A DNA stretch of 64,000 nt from a virus. The stretch is taken from positions 17,753 through 81,752 of IMG/VR virus record IMGVR_UViG_3300009551_000007; one strand, given 5' to 3'. Shown here piece by piece: positions 33,029 to 41,228 of this stretch. The notes under the pieces are model-generated. The model was not told the DNA's origin. It did not search any database and was given only the letters and a program-made list of their open reading frames with translations. The stretch's first letter is position 1. Every line of letters starts with the position of its first letter. Position numbers and translations under genes: made by a program.

Positions 33029-34380
33029 TATTTCGCCCTCCGTTTCAACCATTCGGTACAAGCCAACCGCCAGTCGTCGGCCATTATGGTCGTGGCGACC
33101 TCTAAGGCATGATCCATGCTCTCCCGCCCGTCAATACCGGCGGAGTCCTTGGCTTTAGACCTCTTATATGCCTTGAACGCACTGAACGTTGGAGATGCTA
33201 CGTTACGCAGGAACGGCTCGCTTATGTCGCCCAGGTTTAGTGAACGGTCGGAATCCCCACCGTCGTAGAAGTCAACTATCGTCCGTAGTTGATCCTCGAA
33301 CACCTCTACATTCTTGATGAGTGGCACAGTCTTGGAGATCATACAGCCTGGGGCATCAGTGTGGAGAGAATACCCGTCAGCGAAATTTTTGGCATTGAGC
33401 CATTCCTCCGGCTTCCAGTTCCAGTCGTAGACGTGGAGGTTGTTGGTGAAGTGGTGGTACTTACCAACTTCGGCACCTAGTCTCGCGGCCATGTACTCCT
33501 GGAGGAAGGTAAAGTGACAATAGTTGGCTCCTAGTAGTCCCCAGATCAGATCGTTGCTGCGGTTAGTCACCGTCATGTCGAGATAGGTCTTAGTCCCCCG
33601 TACCGGCATCGCCATGTGATGCTCAGCCTCTCTATTGATATACTCCTCTTGGCGGATGCTAAACATCACCGACAGGTTGCAGCATGTATCGCGAGACCCT
33701 TTGTCTTTATGTGTACCGTCACATTCAGGACAGTGACCACTTTGGTTAGGGTCTCCGTTAAATTTATCACCGGCTCCGTTACAGTACCTACAAACCCCTC
33801 CCCCAATCTTCAACAGGTCGTCCTCCACATTCCACATCTGGAGCACGGCCCGGCGGGAATTGGGGTCTGCCTTGAGATGGTTGACAAGAATGTCCAGTTG
33901 ATCAATCCCTCCATGTTGTTTGTGCCAAGCTAATTTCACGCTCGGACATTCTTCAAATCCCTTAATACTGGTCATAGCAGTCCGCCACCGATACCCGTAA
34001 GCCCCATTAGTGGTCACCCCGTCGTCGCTGAATTCCTTCATCTTCTTCGCGTAGTACGCGAGCGGGGTTACGTCGTTCCGACCCGCGAGCATCCATAAGG
34101 CTTCGTAGAGGTGGAAGAATGGGTTAGCGTCGCGTGCGGCGTTGAATAGTACCCGTTCCCGTGGGTGCGAGTAGGTGAGCGTGACCGGTTCGTCGATCAT
34201 CATCACGTTGCCGTTGCGGGACGGTTTCTTGACGACCAGTTCTCTCTCTACGTAGTCAGTGTGTAGTGGGTTCCCATCGTCGTCGTAGCTGGTCCTGGCC
34301 TCGCGGACCTTGCCGCCGTTCTTAAATAGTTTCACCAAGTCGCGGAAGGCGGTGTTTACGTTTCGAGTGCGTAGGTGCAT
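33028..34380 (-). CDS. thymidylate synthase family (ThyA or dUMP hydroxymethylase) with zinc insertion
   Basis: 450 residues. YEALWMLAGRNDV (N-terminal block), RRAVLQMWN, TCCNLSVMFSIR (catalytic Cys) and NRSNDLIWGLLGANY with HVYDWN follow the ThyA fold. The Asn in GLLGAN corresponds to the residue selecting dUMP over dCMP. Between RRAVLQMWN and the catalytic Cys is an insertion of about 45 residues with VCRYC and CPEC, a likely zinc knuckle. Next to the hypermodification island it may make 5-hydroxymethyl-dUMP. Confidence 0.8.
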   Translation of the reverse strand: MHLRTRNVNTAFRDLVKLFKNGGKVREARTSYDDDGNPLHTDYVERELVVKKPSRNGNVMMIDEPVTLTYSHPRERVLFNAARDANPFFHLYEALWMLAGRNDVTPLAYYAKKMKEFSDDGVTTNGAYGYRWRTAMTSIKGFEECPSVKLAWHKQHGGIDQLDILVNHLKADPNSRRAVLQMWNVEDDLLKIGGGVCRYCNGAGDKFNGDPNQSGHCPECDGTHKDKGSRDTCCNLSVMFSIRQEEYINREAEHHMAMPVRGTKTYLDMTVTNRSNDLIWGLLGANYCHFTFLQEYMAARLGAEVGKYHHFTNNLHVYDWNWKPEEWLNAKNFADGYSLHTDAPGCMISKTVPLIKNVEVFEDQLRTIVDFYDGGDSDRSLNLGDISEPFLRNVASPTFSAFKAYKRSKAKDSAGIDGRESMDHALEVATTIMADDWRLACTEWLKRRAK

Positions 34381-34416
34381 GATCAGCTCCTTGAAAGACG
34401 GGCGACTAGGGGTAGG

Positions 34417-35031
34417 TTACGCGATACCGGCTTCACGGTTCGCTTGGTTGAAAAGTTCGGTCGCGTAACTCATGAATTCGAGCACGAGGCGCGACTCGAT
34501 GCCCAGCTGCATCATAGGCGGGAAGTCCACGTTCACTTCGCGGACGATCTCCATTGCTTTGTTGATTATGGACTGGGAACCGCCGATAATGTTCTCGACG
34601 GTCCGGGCGTGGACGGTTTCCTTTAACCCGTAGAACTGGGCTGCAGCGTACTGCTCGATTTTGTCGAACAATTCGACCCGTTCCCAGTCCTCCACCGACG
34701 GAACCCGTCCGGCTAACTGAAGCCAGAACCGCTCGCGGACCGGCTTCTCAGCCGCACGCTGGCCGACACATTTTACTGGGCCGGGCACGTCGCCGAACAC
34801 TGTTACTTCCACCTCATGTAGGAGTGTAAATAACGCCACTTCGGCTCGTGCGTCGAAGTACCGGGCGAGCCGAGCGGCCCCGACACAGTGATGTGCGACC
34901 GATTGGAACAGTCGGGTATGGCCGGCATACATTGGCGTCCGACAGTGGTTGAGTGCTATGTCGTGCATTGTAGCTACGCCGTCGTCGGGTTCGATGCGGG
35001 CACCAGAGAAGAGGACGATGTAGGGTTTCAT
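34417..35031 (-). CDS. HD-domain nucleotide phosphohydrolase (YfbR-like)
   Basis: 204 residues behind AAGGAGCTAAA. SVAHHCVGAARLARY, then FTLLHEVEVTVFGDVPGPVK, matches the HD superfamily 5'-deoxynucleotidase pattern (H...HD...D). The HD pair reads HE here, which may alter metal binding. Probably trims deoxynucleoside monophosphates or triphosphates to adjust pools; it lies between the ThyA homologue and a HAD nucleotidase. Confidence 0.75.
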   Translation of the reverse strand: MKPYIVLFSGARIEPDDGVATMHDIALNHCRTPMYAGHTRLFQSVAHHCVGAARLARYFDARAEVALFTLLHEVEVTVFGDVPGPVKCVGQRAAEKPVRERFWLQLAGRVPSVEDWERVELFDKIEQYAAAQFYGLKETVHARTVENIIGGSQSIINKAMEIVREVNVDFPPMMQLGIESRLVLEFMSYATELFNQANREAGIA

Positions 35032-35059
35032 TTTAGCTCCTTGAGGCGGGCGAACGTGG

Positions 35060-35626
35060 TTAGGCGGGCGAAGACGTTAGTGATCTGAGACTCTCCCGCA
35101 CGTATGCGACAGGGTCGGTCATGGCGTGCCGGTTATCGTTGCGACGATGAGGGAATAGTACTGCCTTTCCCCCGGTCGCGCGGCCCTTCTCGTCGGCGAC
35201 GAACCGGTTACAGTTAGGCGGGCTGTCGTCGATCAAGACGGCACCGGGCTTCGCGACCTTGTACTTGTGCGGGGTAATGAGGAACCGGTCGAACCGCGGG
35301 CCGAAGAACTGTTTCATCCACCGGACCTTGCCAGTATAGGACGCCTGACAGTGGCCCGCGTCCGTCAGAGTTTCGAGGGGGCAAGTAACGATGTGGAACG
35401 CCGAATCGTACCGCTGGACGAGGGCGATCAGTTCATCGGCCCACTCGAAGGGCTTGAGGCCCGTCCAGAAGTCGGCGTCTCCCACGATTGGCCGAATGAA
35501 CTTCTCACCGGTCCACACCGAGTCGCCGTAGACGCGGATCATTTCCAGGTGAGTGAGGCCGTGTGCCCGACACGCGCCGCCGAGAAAATCGACCAGCACC
35601 TCGTCGAGGTCGAGAAAAATTTCCAC
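35060..35626 (-). CDS. HAD-type 5'-nucleotidase
   Basis: 188 residues from a GTG (VEIFLDLDEVLVDF) behind GGAGGACTTAGT. DLDEVLVDF is HAD motif I with the nucleophile and acid Asp; FHIVTCP is motif II; LIDDSPPNCNRF is motif IV. The class fits NT5C/5'-deoxynucleotidases that act on dNMPs, for example dTMP. With the HD and ThyA genes it could lower dTMP in favour of a modified pyrimidine. First gene of this minus-strand run. Confidence 0.75.
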   Translation of the reverse strand: MEIFLDLDEVLVDFLGGACRAHGLTHLEMIRVYGDSVWTGEKFIRPIVGDADFWTGLKPFEWADELIALVQRYDSAFHIVTCPLETLTDAGHCQASYTGKVRWMKQFFGPRFDRFLITPHKYKVAKPGAVLIDDSPPNCNRFVADEKGRATGGKAVLFPHRRNDNRHAMTDPVAYVRESLRSLTSSPA

Positions 35627-35688
35627 ACTAAGTCCTCCATAAAATCCAAGGGTCGGAAACAATTTGAGAGAAAACAGCCGGTACGCTA

Positions 35689-35716
35689 TTGACGTTGCGG
35701 GCCGACCGGCTATTAT
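35689..35716 (+). promoter_or_regulatory. sigma-70-like promoter for winged-helix gene
   Basis: TTGACG (35689-35694), 16-bp spacer, TATTAT (35711-35716), about 80 bases before the plus-strand gene at 35794. The region separates it from the divergent minus-strand nucleotidase gene. Confidence 0.65.
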
Positions 35717-35793
35717 AACGGTGTAGGGCGAAGTGGGGGTTCAGCCGAAGACTGTCTGACGCGACCCTCGCTGACCTATAAAGGAGCTTTAAG

Positions 35794-36258
35794 ATGACCA
35801 TTGCTAACACCACGACCACGACCACCCCGAAGACCGCCGGTAAGTCGAAGACCGCGAACCCGAAGCCGGCGAAGGGCGCGAAGCCGGTAGCCGCGAAGAA
35901 GGCCGACCCGAAGCCGAAAGCGCCGGCACTCAAGGAACTCAATAGTGGCCTCCGGACGCCGCAAGTGCGAGTGCTCCAAGCCCTCTCGAAGGGCAACGTA
36001 ATGAGCCGGTCGCAAATCAGCGAAGCCGGTAAGGTGGACCAGGCGGCTCTCGTCGAGTACATCGGTAGCTCCGACGACAACGTGCGAAAGGTCAACGACG
36101 AAAAGCACTTCAAGAGCCTGGTGACCCTCAAGTACGTGAAGTTCGCCAAGCCGCCGGAAGCAGACGCCGTCGGAGCGTACTACGAAATCACAGCCGCAGG
36201 TCGACAGATCGTCACCAAGATTCTCGCCGCCTACAAAGCCGCCGGTAAGACGGTCTGA
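35794..36258 (+). CDS. winged-helix protein with basic Lys/Pro tail
   Basis: 154 residues behind AAAGGAGCTTTAAG. The first 45 residues are Lys/Pro/Ala repeats (KTAGKSKTANPKPAKGAKP), histone-H1-like. The rest is a winged helix: RTPQVRVLQALSKGNVMSRSQISEAG, DKLVEYIG-like helix (ALVEYIGS), LKYVKFAKPP and AYYEITAAGRQIV wing. Probably binds DNA as a regulator or compacting protein. It has its own promoter and terminator and is the lone plus-strand gene in a minus-strand region, so it is likely expressed on a separate schedule. Confidence 0.75.
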   Translation: MTIANTTTTTTPKTAGKSKTANPKPAKGAKPVAAKKADPKPKAPALKELNSGLRTPQVRVLQALSKGNVMSRSQISEAGKVDQAALVEYIGSSDDNVRKVNDEKHFKSLVTLKYVKFAKPPEADAVGAYYEITAAGRQIVTKILAAYKAAGKTV

Positions 36259-36284
36259 CCCGCTACCCGATTCGCCCAATCTTC

Positions 36285-36319
36285 AAACACCCCAGCATTA
36301 GCCGGGGTGTTTCGCTTTT
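36285..36319 (+). terminator. rho-independent terminator (works both ways)
   Basis: AAACACCCC (36285-36293) pairs with GGGGTGTTT (36304-36312), 10-nt loop, then CGCTTTTA. It ends the plus-strand gene at 36258 and may also end the minus-strand gene stopping at 36318. Confidence 0.85.
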
Positions 36320-37148
36320 ACCCCACATTCCACATTAGCATTTCGCCGGCGTACTCGCTACGGTGATTTATCAACCAGCGGAACGCCTTCAGGTCGTAAT
36401 ACTTGTTCGACGGCCACGCCGGGTCTCGCCCCGGCCTCGACTCGTCGCCGTAAGAGTACCCTTCGTCAATAATCGTCAAGTCGTCGTCCATTGAGTACCC
36501 GGACGAATCCGCCAGGTACTGGAGCAGTTCCTCGTGACTCCGCGAATAGCCCAAGTGGATAATGAACTTGGGTGGTGACCGTCCGATATCGTTGGCACGG
36601 TCGACGAACCCGCGAATCACCCCGGCGGCGATTGTACCCGACGACGCCGGCACTATCACGTAATCGGCGTAGGGGCAGCCGGTCACTTCCTTCGCGGTCT
36701 CGTCGACCGATTCGCTCAGCTTTAGGGCGTTGGGGATCATTACGCCGCCGCGCCCCAGCACGTCCTTCTTCGCCTGATGATAGAGCACGGCACTCATGCC
36801 GGCTTTTAGTGCGACGATTTCCGCGCCCAGTTCCGCCGATTTGAGCTGTGCCGGAAACGGTCCCTTCTCCTTCACGCGACTCGGATAGTAGTTCACGCAT
36901 TTCTTACCGAGGAGCGAACAAGCGCGTGCGACCGCGTGGCCAGCTTGAGAGTGGTACGTGTCGAGGACGCCGATCACTTCCGCCTCCTGTTTCGCTACCC
37001 AAGCGTAGACGCCGCGCGCCTTGGAGAACGGTGGGCCTGGTGGGGGACACGCTAAGTCTTCGCGCTTCACCCAAAGCCCGAACGCCTCTCGGTGGTCCTC
37101 CACGGGCGTGTTACGATTGAGCATTCCGCGAGCCGTCCGAACCATCAT
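36318..37148 (-). CDS. PLP-dependent enzyme (tryptophan synthase beta/ACC deaminase fold), probable DNA hypermodification
   Basis: 276 residues behind GGAGGAAATCTA. LWVKREDLACPPPGPPFSKARGVYAW carries the PLP lysine (SKARG), TYHSQAGHAVARAC is the N-loop and VPASSGTIAAGVIRGF is the phosphate-binding glycine loop of fold-type II PLP enzymes. Proteins of this fold act in thymine hypermodification of phages such as ViI, processing the amino acid attached to the base. It is followed by the aGPT-PPlase, radical SAM and kinase genes. Confidence 0.75.
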   Translation of the reverse strand: MMVRTARGMLNRNTPVEDHREAFGLWVKREDLACPPPGPPFSKARGVYAWVAKQEAEVIGVLDTYHSQAGHAVARACSLLGKKCVNYYPSRVKEKGPFPAQLKSAELGAEIVALKAGMSAVLYHQAKKDVLGRGGVMIPNALKLSESVDETAKEVTGCPYADYVIVPASSGTIAAGVIRGFVDRANDIGRSPPKFIIHLGYSRSHEELLQYLADSSGYSMDDDLTIIDEGYSYGDESRPGRDPAWPSNKYYDLKAFRWLINHRSEYAGEMLMWNVG

Positions 37149-37351
37149 TAGATTTCCTCCGTCGATGCCGGGTAGAAACTATCGCCCTTGTCGTCGAGGA
37201 CGCTGACGCCGACGACGGCATCGCATTCACATATGTAAAGCGTCATCTGTCGTCCGTTCGCGGAACACGACTCTTCCTTTGGCGTGTTCAACGAATCGTG
37301 GACGTTACTGTAACGGTATGTCTTACCGCAGTAAGGGCATTTCACTTCCAT
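37148..37351 (-). CDS. small zinc-ribbon protein
   Basis: 67 residues from MEVKCPYCGKTYRYS behind GAGGCGGGTT. CPYCGK and YICECDA give four cysteines for a zinc site. It overlaps both neighbours by a few bases within the hypermodification operon. A substrate- or DNA-binding accessory is possible; not recognised. Confidence 0.6.
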   Translation of the reverse strand: MEVKCPYCGKTYRYSNVHDSLNTPKEESCSANGRQMTLYICECDAVVGVSVLDDKGDSFYPASTEEI

Positions 37352-38331
37352 AACCCGCCTCGCTTTCCCGCTTTGATTAGTTCTTGTGACAGTGGGCACT
37401 TCGCGAACCGTAGGAGGGCGTTCCGCGCCGCTCTCACGTCCTCGCCGATTTCGTAATGGCCCTTCGTGTATGAGTGCCATTTACATAATATCGTCTCCAC
37501 TTCCTGCCCGTTGAGAGGCCTATCGTACCGAGGCGGCGCGAAGCCCGCTAACCGGCCGCGGAACTCGTCCACCTCTCGGTTGTCGACCTCCACTCTCGAC
37601 ATCTTAGGAATCACGTTTAGCGGTCGCTGGCTATAGACCTTAGTTCGCGGGCGTTCGTTGCTAGGCGGTGATGCTAAGTGTGTAAGAATGTCGTTAATCG
37701 CCCACTCGCCTACCGCGTCGCCGAACCCGTTCGACGGTTCACCGCACACACTCCAGTGTAGCCGCGCCCCCTCCTGGGGAGAATCGTACATGACCGTGTG
37801 GGTGTCGAACGCGACCCGGCATAAGTCGAGGCGTTCGAGCATGTCCGCGACCTTGAAGGCGATCCACGGGCCGAACCCCACCCACGTTCTCACGTACCGG
37901 ATAATGTCTTCGGCGCGGAGGATGCCGAGCGTGCTTTTCGCCGGCCCGCTATCGAAGTAGGAGAACAGGTTATCGACGCCTTGCGACCGGAGCCATTTCA
38001 CCGACGCCTCCGCGTTCCGGCCGCGGAAGTGACGGCGTTCGGCGGAACGGGGGAAGTCGGCATTGCCCTTCGATAGAGCCGCCGTCATCATCCGGTCGAA
38101 GAACGCCGATTCGACGTCATGAGGGTACGCCAGCGCCGACGCCGTACCCACGTGGTAAAAGCACCAGTAGGCGAGGAGCCACCGCTTGAGCTTGAACCTG
38201 TGATGACTGTCGCGTAAGGCGTCGGCTTTGATTGCCTCCCACGCCAACACGTAGATCGGGTCCAGGTCGTTCAGTCGGAGCAGTTCGCGGCCGAAGGCGT
38301 AGACCGTCATGCCGCCGGTCTCGGTACTCAC
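37342..38331 (-). CDS. alpha-glutamyl/putrescinyl thymine pyrophosphorylase family (amino acid:DNA transferase)
   Basis: 329 residues from GTG 38331 behind GGAGGACGGCAA; the GTG overlaps the upstream TGA. RLNDLDPIYVLAWEA, RWLLAYWCFYHVGTAS, ERRHFRGRNAEASVKWLR, VGFGPWIAFKVADMLERL and VETILCKWHSYTKGHY are the family's conserved blocks, with a helix-hairpin-helix-like glycosylase core. In phages M6 and ViI this family joins an amino acid to pyrophosphorylated 5-hmdU in DNA. The core of the hypermodification island. Confidence 0.85.
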   Translation of the reverse strand: MSTETGGMTVYAFGRELLRLNDLDPIYVLAWEAIKADALRDSHHRFKLKRWLLAYWCFYHVGTASALAYPHDVESAFFDRMMTAALSKGNADFPRSAERRHFRGRNAEASVKWLRSQGVDNLFSYFDSGPAKSTLGILRAEDIIRYVRTWVGFGPWIAFKVADMLERLDLCRVAFDTHTVMYDSPQEGARLHWSVCGEPSNGFGDAVGEWAINDILTHLASPPSNERPRTKVYSQRPLNVIPKMSRVEVDNREVDEFRGRLAGFAPPRYDRPLNGQEVETILCKWHSYTKGHYEIGEDVRAARNALLRFAKCPLSQELIKAGKRGGLWK

Positions 38332-38561
38332 TTGCCGTCCTCCGCGACCTTGATCTGGATAGGCCCAGGTGGCAGATCGGTGGTGCCGCCCGGCTTCAGT
38401 CCGACGAGTATGGCACGGTCGGCGGACCAGGCCAAGTACACGTGGCATATCGGGCACCGTCCGCCGACGGGTACGGACTTCACGAACCGGTCCGGTTCCA
38501 TCTCGACGCGCTGCTTGCACACCGGACAGAATATGTTGACCTTGAATAGGGGCTGACTCAT
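38328..38561 (-). CDS. zinc-ribbon protein in hypermodification operon
   Basis: 77 residues. CPVCKQRVEMEPDRF and CPICHVYLAWSAD form a two-CxxC ribbon. It overlaps the flanking genes by four bases each. Role unknown; may support DNA or enzyme binding in the pathway. Confidence 0.65.
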   Translation of the reverse strand: MSQPLFKVNIFCPVCKQRVEMEPDRFVKSVPVGGRCPICHVYLAWSADRAILVGLKPGGTTDLPPGPIQIKVAEDGK

Positions 38562-39055
38562 TTCTTCACTCCGAGTTGAATGAGTTGGGTGGCGCGGCCC
38601 TTGCCTTCGCCGATGGGGATTTTCAGATCACGCATTTCGACCGCGTTCGCTTCGCCGGCCAGTTCGTCACCGCAGCGTGGCTTCCCGGCGTTGTCCTCGG
38701 AACAATGTAGACAGCCCGACGGCGGACACTCCTCGACCGGGCGGAACTGCTCGGCGTCGGAGGCACGCGTGAAGACCGGGACGGCGTGCCCGTGGCACTG
38801 GTCCGAGGTCGTGAAGTCGCGGGCGATACTGACGCCGGTCTTCGATAACACCTTCCCGTCGGCGTCGCGGGCGTACTTGTACTCGTAGCATACCGAGTAC
38901 GTGAGACCGTACTTGCGGGCGTAAGAGGAGTACATGCGGTGCGCCTTGAGGCGGTACTCCTCTTCCACCGTCCGCTGCGAACCGATGTTTTGCGTGAACA
39001 GTTTCTCGAACGCCGCGCCGCGTTCGCCGAACGTCTGTTTCATCCGCTCGACCAT
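38558..39055 (-). CDS. C-terminal part of radical SAM enzyme, separated by in-frame UGA
   Basis: 165 residues from MVERMKQTFGERGAAF. It is in the same frame as the radical SAM gene and separated from it only by TGA and three sense codons (S-stop-APAMVERM). Its sequence reads as a continuation (RLKAHRMYSSYARKYGLTYSVCYEYKY), and CPPSGCLHC near the end may hold a metal site. The ATG has only a weak site (GAGCACCGGCC). Either a separate subunit made by reinitiation, UGA readthrough, or a nonsense mutation. Confidence 0.6.
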   Translation of the reverse strand: MVERMKQTFGERGAAFEKLFTQNIGSQRTVEEEYRLKAHRMYSSYARKYGLTYSVCYEYKYARDADGKVLSKTGVSIARDFTTSDQCHGHAVPVFTRASDAEQFRPVEECPPSGCLHCSEDNAGKPRCGDELAGEANAVEMRDLKIPIGEGKGRATQLIQLGVKK

Positions 39056-39064
39056 GGCCGGTGC

Positions 39065-40918
39065 TCAACTGTAGCCGGCCTCGACGAACTTGACTATGAC
39101 GTGGTCCGCGCCGACCGCCCGGAGGCGCTGGAACAGTTTGACGATGTCGCCGTGCGACGTCACCCCAGGCACTATTGGGTTGACCTGAATCGAGACGTAG
39201 ATGCCGGCGGTCTTCAGTCGCTCGATGTCGGCGTAATGGTCCTCCAGGCTCATGGCACCGGGCGAGAGGAGTTTCCAGTCTGCGGCGTCGCCCGTGTTGA
39301 GGGACTTTTGCGCGTAGGAGTACGGCGACAGCTTCAAGAGGTCCACGGCCCAGTCCGGGTAGCGGAGGCGCGACAGGAAGAACAAGGGCAGCCCGGCGTC
39401 GACGAACGCCTTCGCACCTTCCTCCGTATTGTGGTAATACTGTTCGAGAGGCGTGAACGGGTCGGTGAACGACGAGAAGTAGCCGGCCGCGCCCCGGCGC
39501 ATTTTGGTGATCTGTTGTCGCACCTGGTCGCCGTAACCCAGCGGGACGGTAATTAGGCCGGTGCCCCTGTAGCCGCGCATACCGGAGTTGATATAACAAT
39601 TGTGAACTAGAACGCCCCGCTGGAAGAAGTTTTGCGATTCGGTTTGGATGTCGTGGACGCGAACTCGTCCCGGTATTTTTTCAACCCCGACGACGTAAGT
39701 ATCCCCAATCTCTTTAGTGCCTTTTGGTCGAAAATTACCACGTGGTATCCCATTAGTCTGGCTTGCTGAATTTTCCTCTCGCCGTCGGCAGTCATGTACC
39801 CTTTCACCTCGAATATACAGTTGTCGGGAGGGAGAACGAAGTCGGGCACATATGCCGACCCGTCCGGCAACGAAATTGAAAACGGTTCGTAATCCCAATC
39901 GTACCCACGGCGGTCGAGGTACTCCGCGAGTAACCGTTCCCATCCCGACCTCATTTGAAATGTGCGACCTTTTCTGTCCGTGAATAGGCCGCGCTTGGAA
40001 TGTTTGTATCCCGATACGCCGTTCCTGACTCGTTCCGCTTGGGCTAATCTCCATTCCGGGGATTTCGGCCCACTGGCCCTCTTGCTCATAGACTCTCTGT
40101 TCGCGAGAGCATGGGCGCTCATTCTCTGGCGCGTCTCCGTAGACTTGGGCTTCCCCTTGGTAGGCGACGACTTGCCCAACCTCTTCATGCCGTTCTCGGA
40201 GCGAATCACTAACAGGCAAGCATCGCAGACTTTCCTGTGGTTCGGTATGACCGTATCGCATCGGCAGGCTTTCAAGGCGTTCTCCCGGTTTTAGGTTTAC
40301 CGCGTTCACCCATGCTCGGCGGGAAACCGAGTATACCGGATGATCACCGGTCATTAATAGCTTCCGCCCGTCGTTCAAAATCAATCTCACCAACCCTTCC
40401 GGCTTCCAATGCGACGTTACCCCCACGACCTTAGTGATTTGTACGCCCAACGGCGTCCTGCCCAGTACCGAGTCGCCGACTTTGAAACTTTCTATCGGTG
40501 CCGAACCATTGGGGGTGTCGACCAGTTCACCAGCTGGTAAAGAGAACTTACAGCCTACCGCGCACCAACCGCCGTAGGGTTCAGTGAGAACGGCTTCGGT
40601 GAAACAAGGCCGCGGGCGGCTCGCGGCGCTCTCGTTGTGAAGACTCTGATACCAACCTTGGAGTTCCTTACCCTTCTCAATTCTCATGTGAGGGTAGGGC
40701 TGGAGGTACGCGAGAACGGCCTTCTTGTCCTCGTCTTTGGCGTTGCGCACCATACCGATACGCACATCACGGACCTTGGTGACGCCCAGGTACGGGTCGC
40801 TGATCACGCGAATCGGTCCCAGTTCCTCACGGGGTTCCTTAGTCATGAAGTAATGGTAGCGTTCGGCGGACACGTCGGATTCATCGGTCCGCCCCACCCA
40901 GTCGGTCTCGTTATTCAC
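39065..40918 (-). CDS. radical SAM enzyme of thymine hypermodification, interrupted by an intein
   Basis: 617-residue precursor from a GTG behind AGGAGACCGACA. Without the intein (residues 126-440) the halves join as WCAVGCKF plus CYINSGMRG, restoring the CxxxCxxC iron-sulphur motif exactly. The C-extein (VSIQVNPIVPGVTSHGDI, VGADHVIVKFVEAG) fits a radical SAM barrel. Radical SAM enzymes act on the base-linked amino acid in the M6/ViI pathway. Splicing is needed for activity because the intein splits the cluster motif. Confidence 0.8.
   Translation of the reverse strand: MNNETDWVGRTDESDVSAERYHYFMTKEPREELGPIRVISDPYLGVTKVRDVRIGMVRNAKDEDKKAVLAYLQPYPHMRIEKGKELQGWYQSLHNESAASRPRPCFTEAVLTEPYGGWCAVGCKFSLPAGELVDTPNGSAPIESFKVGDSVLGRTPLGVQITKVVGVTSHWKPEGLVRLILNDGRKLLMTGDHPVYSVSRRAWVNAVNLKPGERLESLPMRYGHTEPQESLRCLPVSDSLRERHEEVGQVVAYQGEAQVYGDAPENERPCSREQRVYEQEGQWAEIPGMEISPSGTSQERRIGIQTFQARPIHGQKRSHISNEVGMGTVTRGVPRPPWVRLGLRTVFNFVAGRVGICARLRSPSRQLYIRGERVHDCRRREENSASQTNGIPRGNFRPKGTKEIGDTYVVGVEKIPGRVRVHDIQTESQNFFQRGVLVHNCYINSGMRGYRGTGLITVPLGYGDQVRQQITKMRRGAAGYFSSFTDPFTPLEQYYHNTEEGAKAFVDAGLPLFFLSRLRYPDWAVDLLKLSPYSYAQKSLNTGDAADWKLLSPGAMSLEDHYADIERLKTAGIYVSIQVNPIVPGVTSHGDIVKLFQRLRAVGADHVIVKFVEAGYS
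39599..40543 (-). mobile_element. intein in radical SAM gene
   Basis: Residues 126-440 of the precursor. It starts SLPAGELVDTPNG (Ser nucleophile), has the block B motif TGDHPVYS, block F-like TYVVGVEKIPGRVRVHDI and ends GVLVHN before extein Cys. The central about 190 residues in this frame are Arg/Gly/Pro-rich and look like shadow sequence, because the same bases encode a homing endonuclease in another frame. Inteins typically sit at catalytic motifs, as here. Confidence 0.85.
39607..40275 (-). CDS. PD-(D/E)XK homing endonuclease encoded out of frame inside the intein
   Basis: 222 residues from a TTG behind CCGGGAGAACGCC. An N-terminal zinc motif (CRCDTVIPNHRKVCDAC), NUMOD3-like repeats (GKPKSTETRQRMSAHA) and a nuclease core with YVPDFVLPPDNCIFEVKGYM, the PD...ExK catalytic pattern. 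Ordinary intein endonucleases are in frame with the intein; this one has its own site and start and overlaps the intein's C-terminal splicing blocks in another frame. Confidence 0.75.
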   Translation of the reverse strand: MKACRCDTVIPNHRKVCDACLLVIRSENGMKRLGKSSPTKGKPKSTETRQRMSAHALANRESMSKRASGPKSPEWRLAQAERVRNGVSGYKHSKRGLFTDRKGRTFQMRSGWERLLAEYLDRRGYDWDYEPFSISLPDGSAYVPDFVLPPDNCIFEVKGYMTADGERKIQQARLMGYHVVIFDQKALKRLGILTSSGLKKYRDEFASTTSKPNRKTSSSGAF

Positions 40919-41228
40919 TGTCGGTCTCCTTGGATTGTTCTGAGTGCCACTTGTAGAACGTCGCCAATTTGGCGTCGACGCGGCCCATGTAAGCCGCGTC
41001 GTTCAAGCCGTTAGCTTGTGTGAAAAACAGTACCGCCGCGTTGAGGTCAGCCAGTTCGGCCCGGAGGCCGTCGCGGAGGTCACCGTCCCAGTGCTTCGTG
41101 TCGCCGCCGGTCTGGAGGAGCTTGCCCAGTACCTGGAGGACTTCACCACACTCCTCGATGAGCTTGGCCGTGCCGGGCCAGGTCTTCGACCCGAACGAAA
41201 ACGGGTCACCGCAGTTGATCTGATCCAT
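40911..41228 (-). CDS. MazG-like nucleotide pyrophosphohydrolase
   Basis: 105 residues from MDQINCGDPF behind GGAGGGAGACG. KLIEECGEVLQVLGKLL with LRAELADLNAAVLFFTQ gives the EExxE...ExxD site of all-alpha NTP pyrophosphatases. It lies between the radical SAM and kinase genes, so it may clean nucleotide pools (for example dTTP or dUTP) during base replacement. Its 3' end overlaps the radical SAM GTG. Confidence 0.7.
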   Translation of the reverse strand: MDQINCGDPFSFGSKTWPGTAKLIEECGEVLQVLGKLLQTGGDTKHWDGDLRDGLRAELADLNAAVLFFTQANGLNDAAYMGRVDAKLATFYKWHSEQSKETDSE

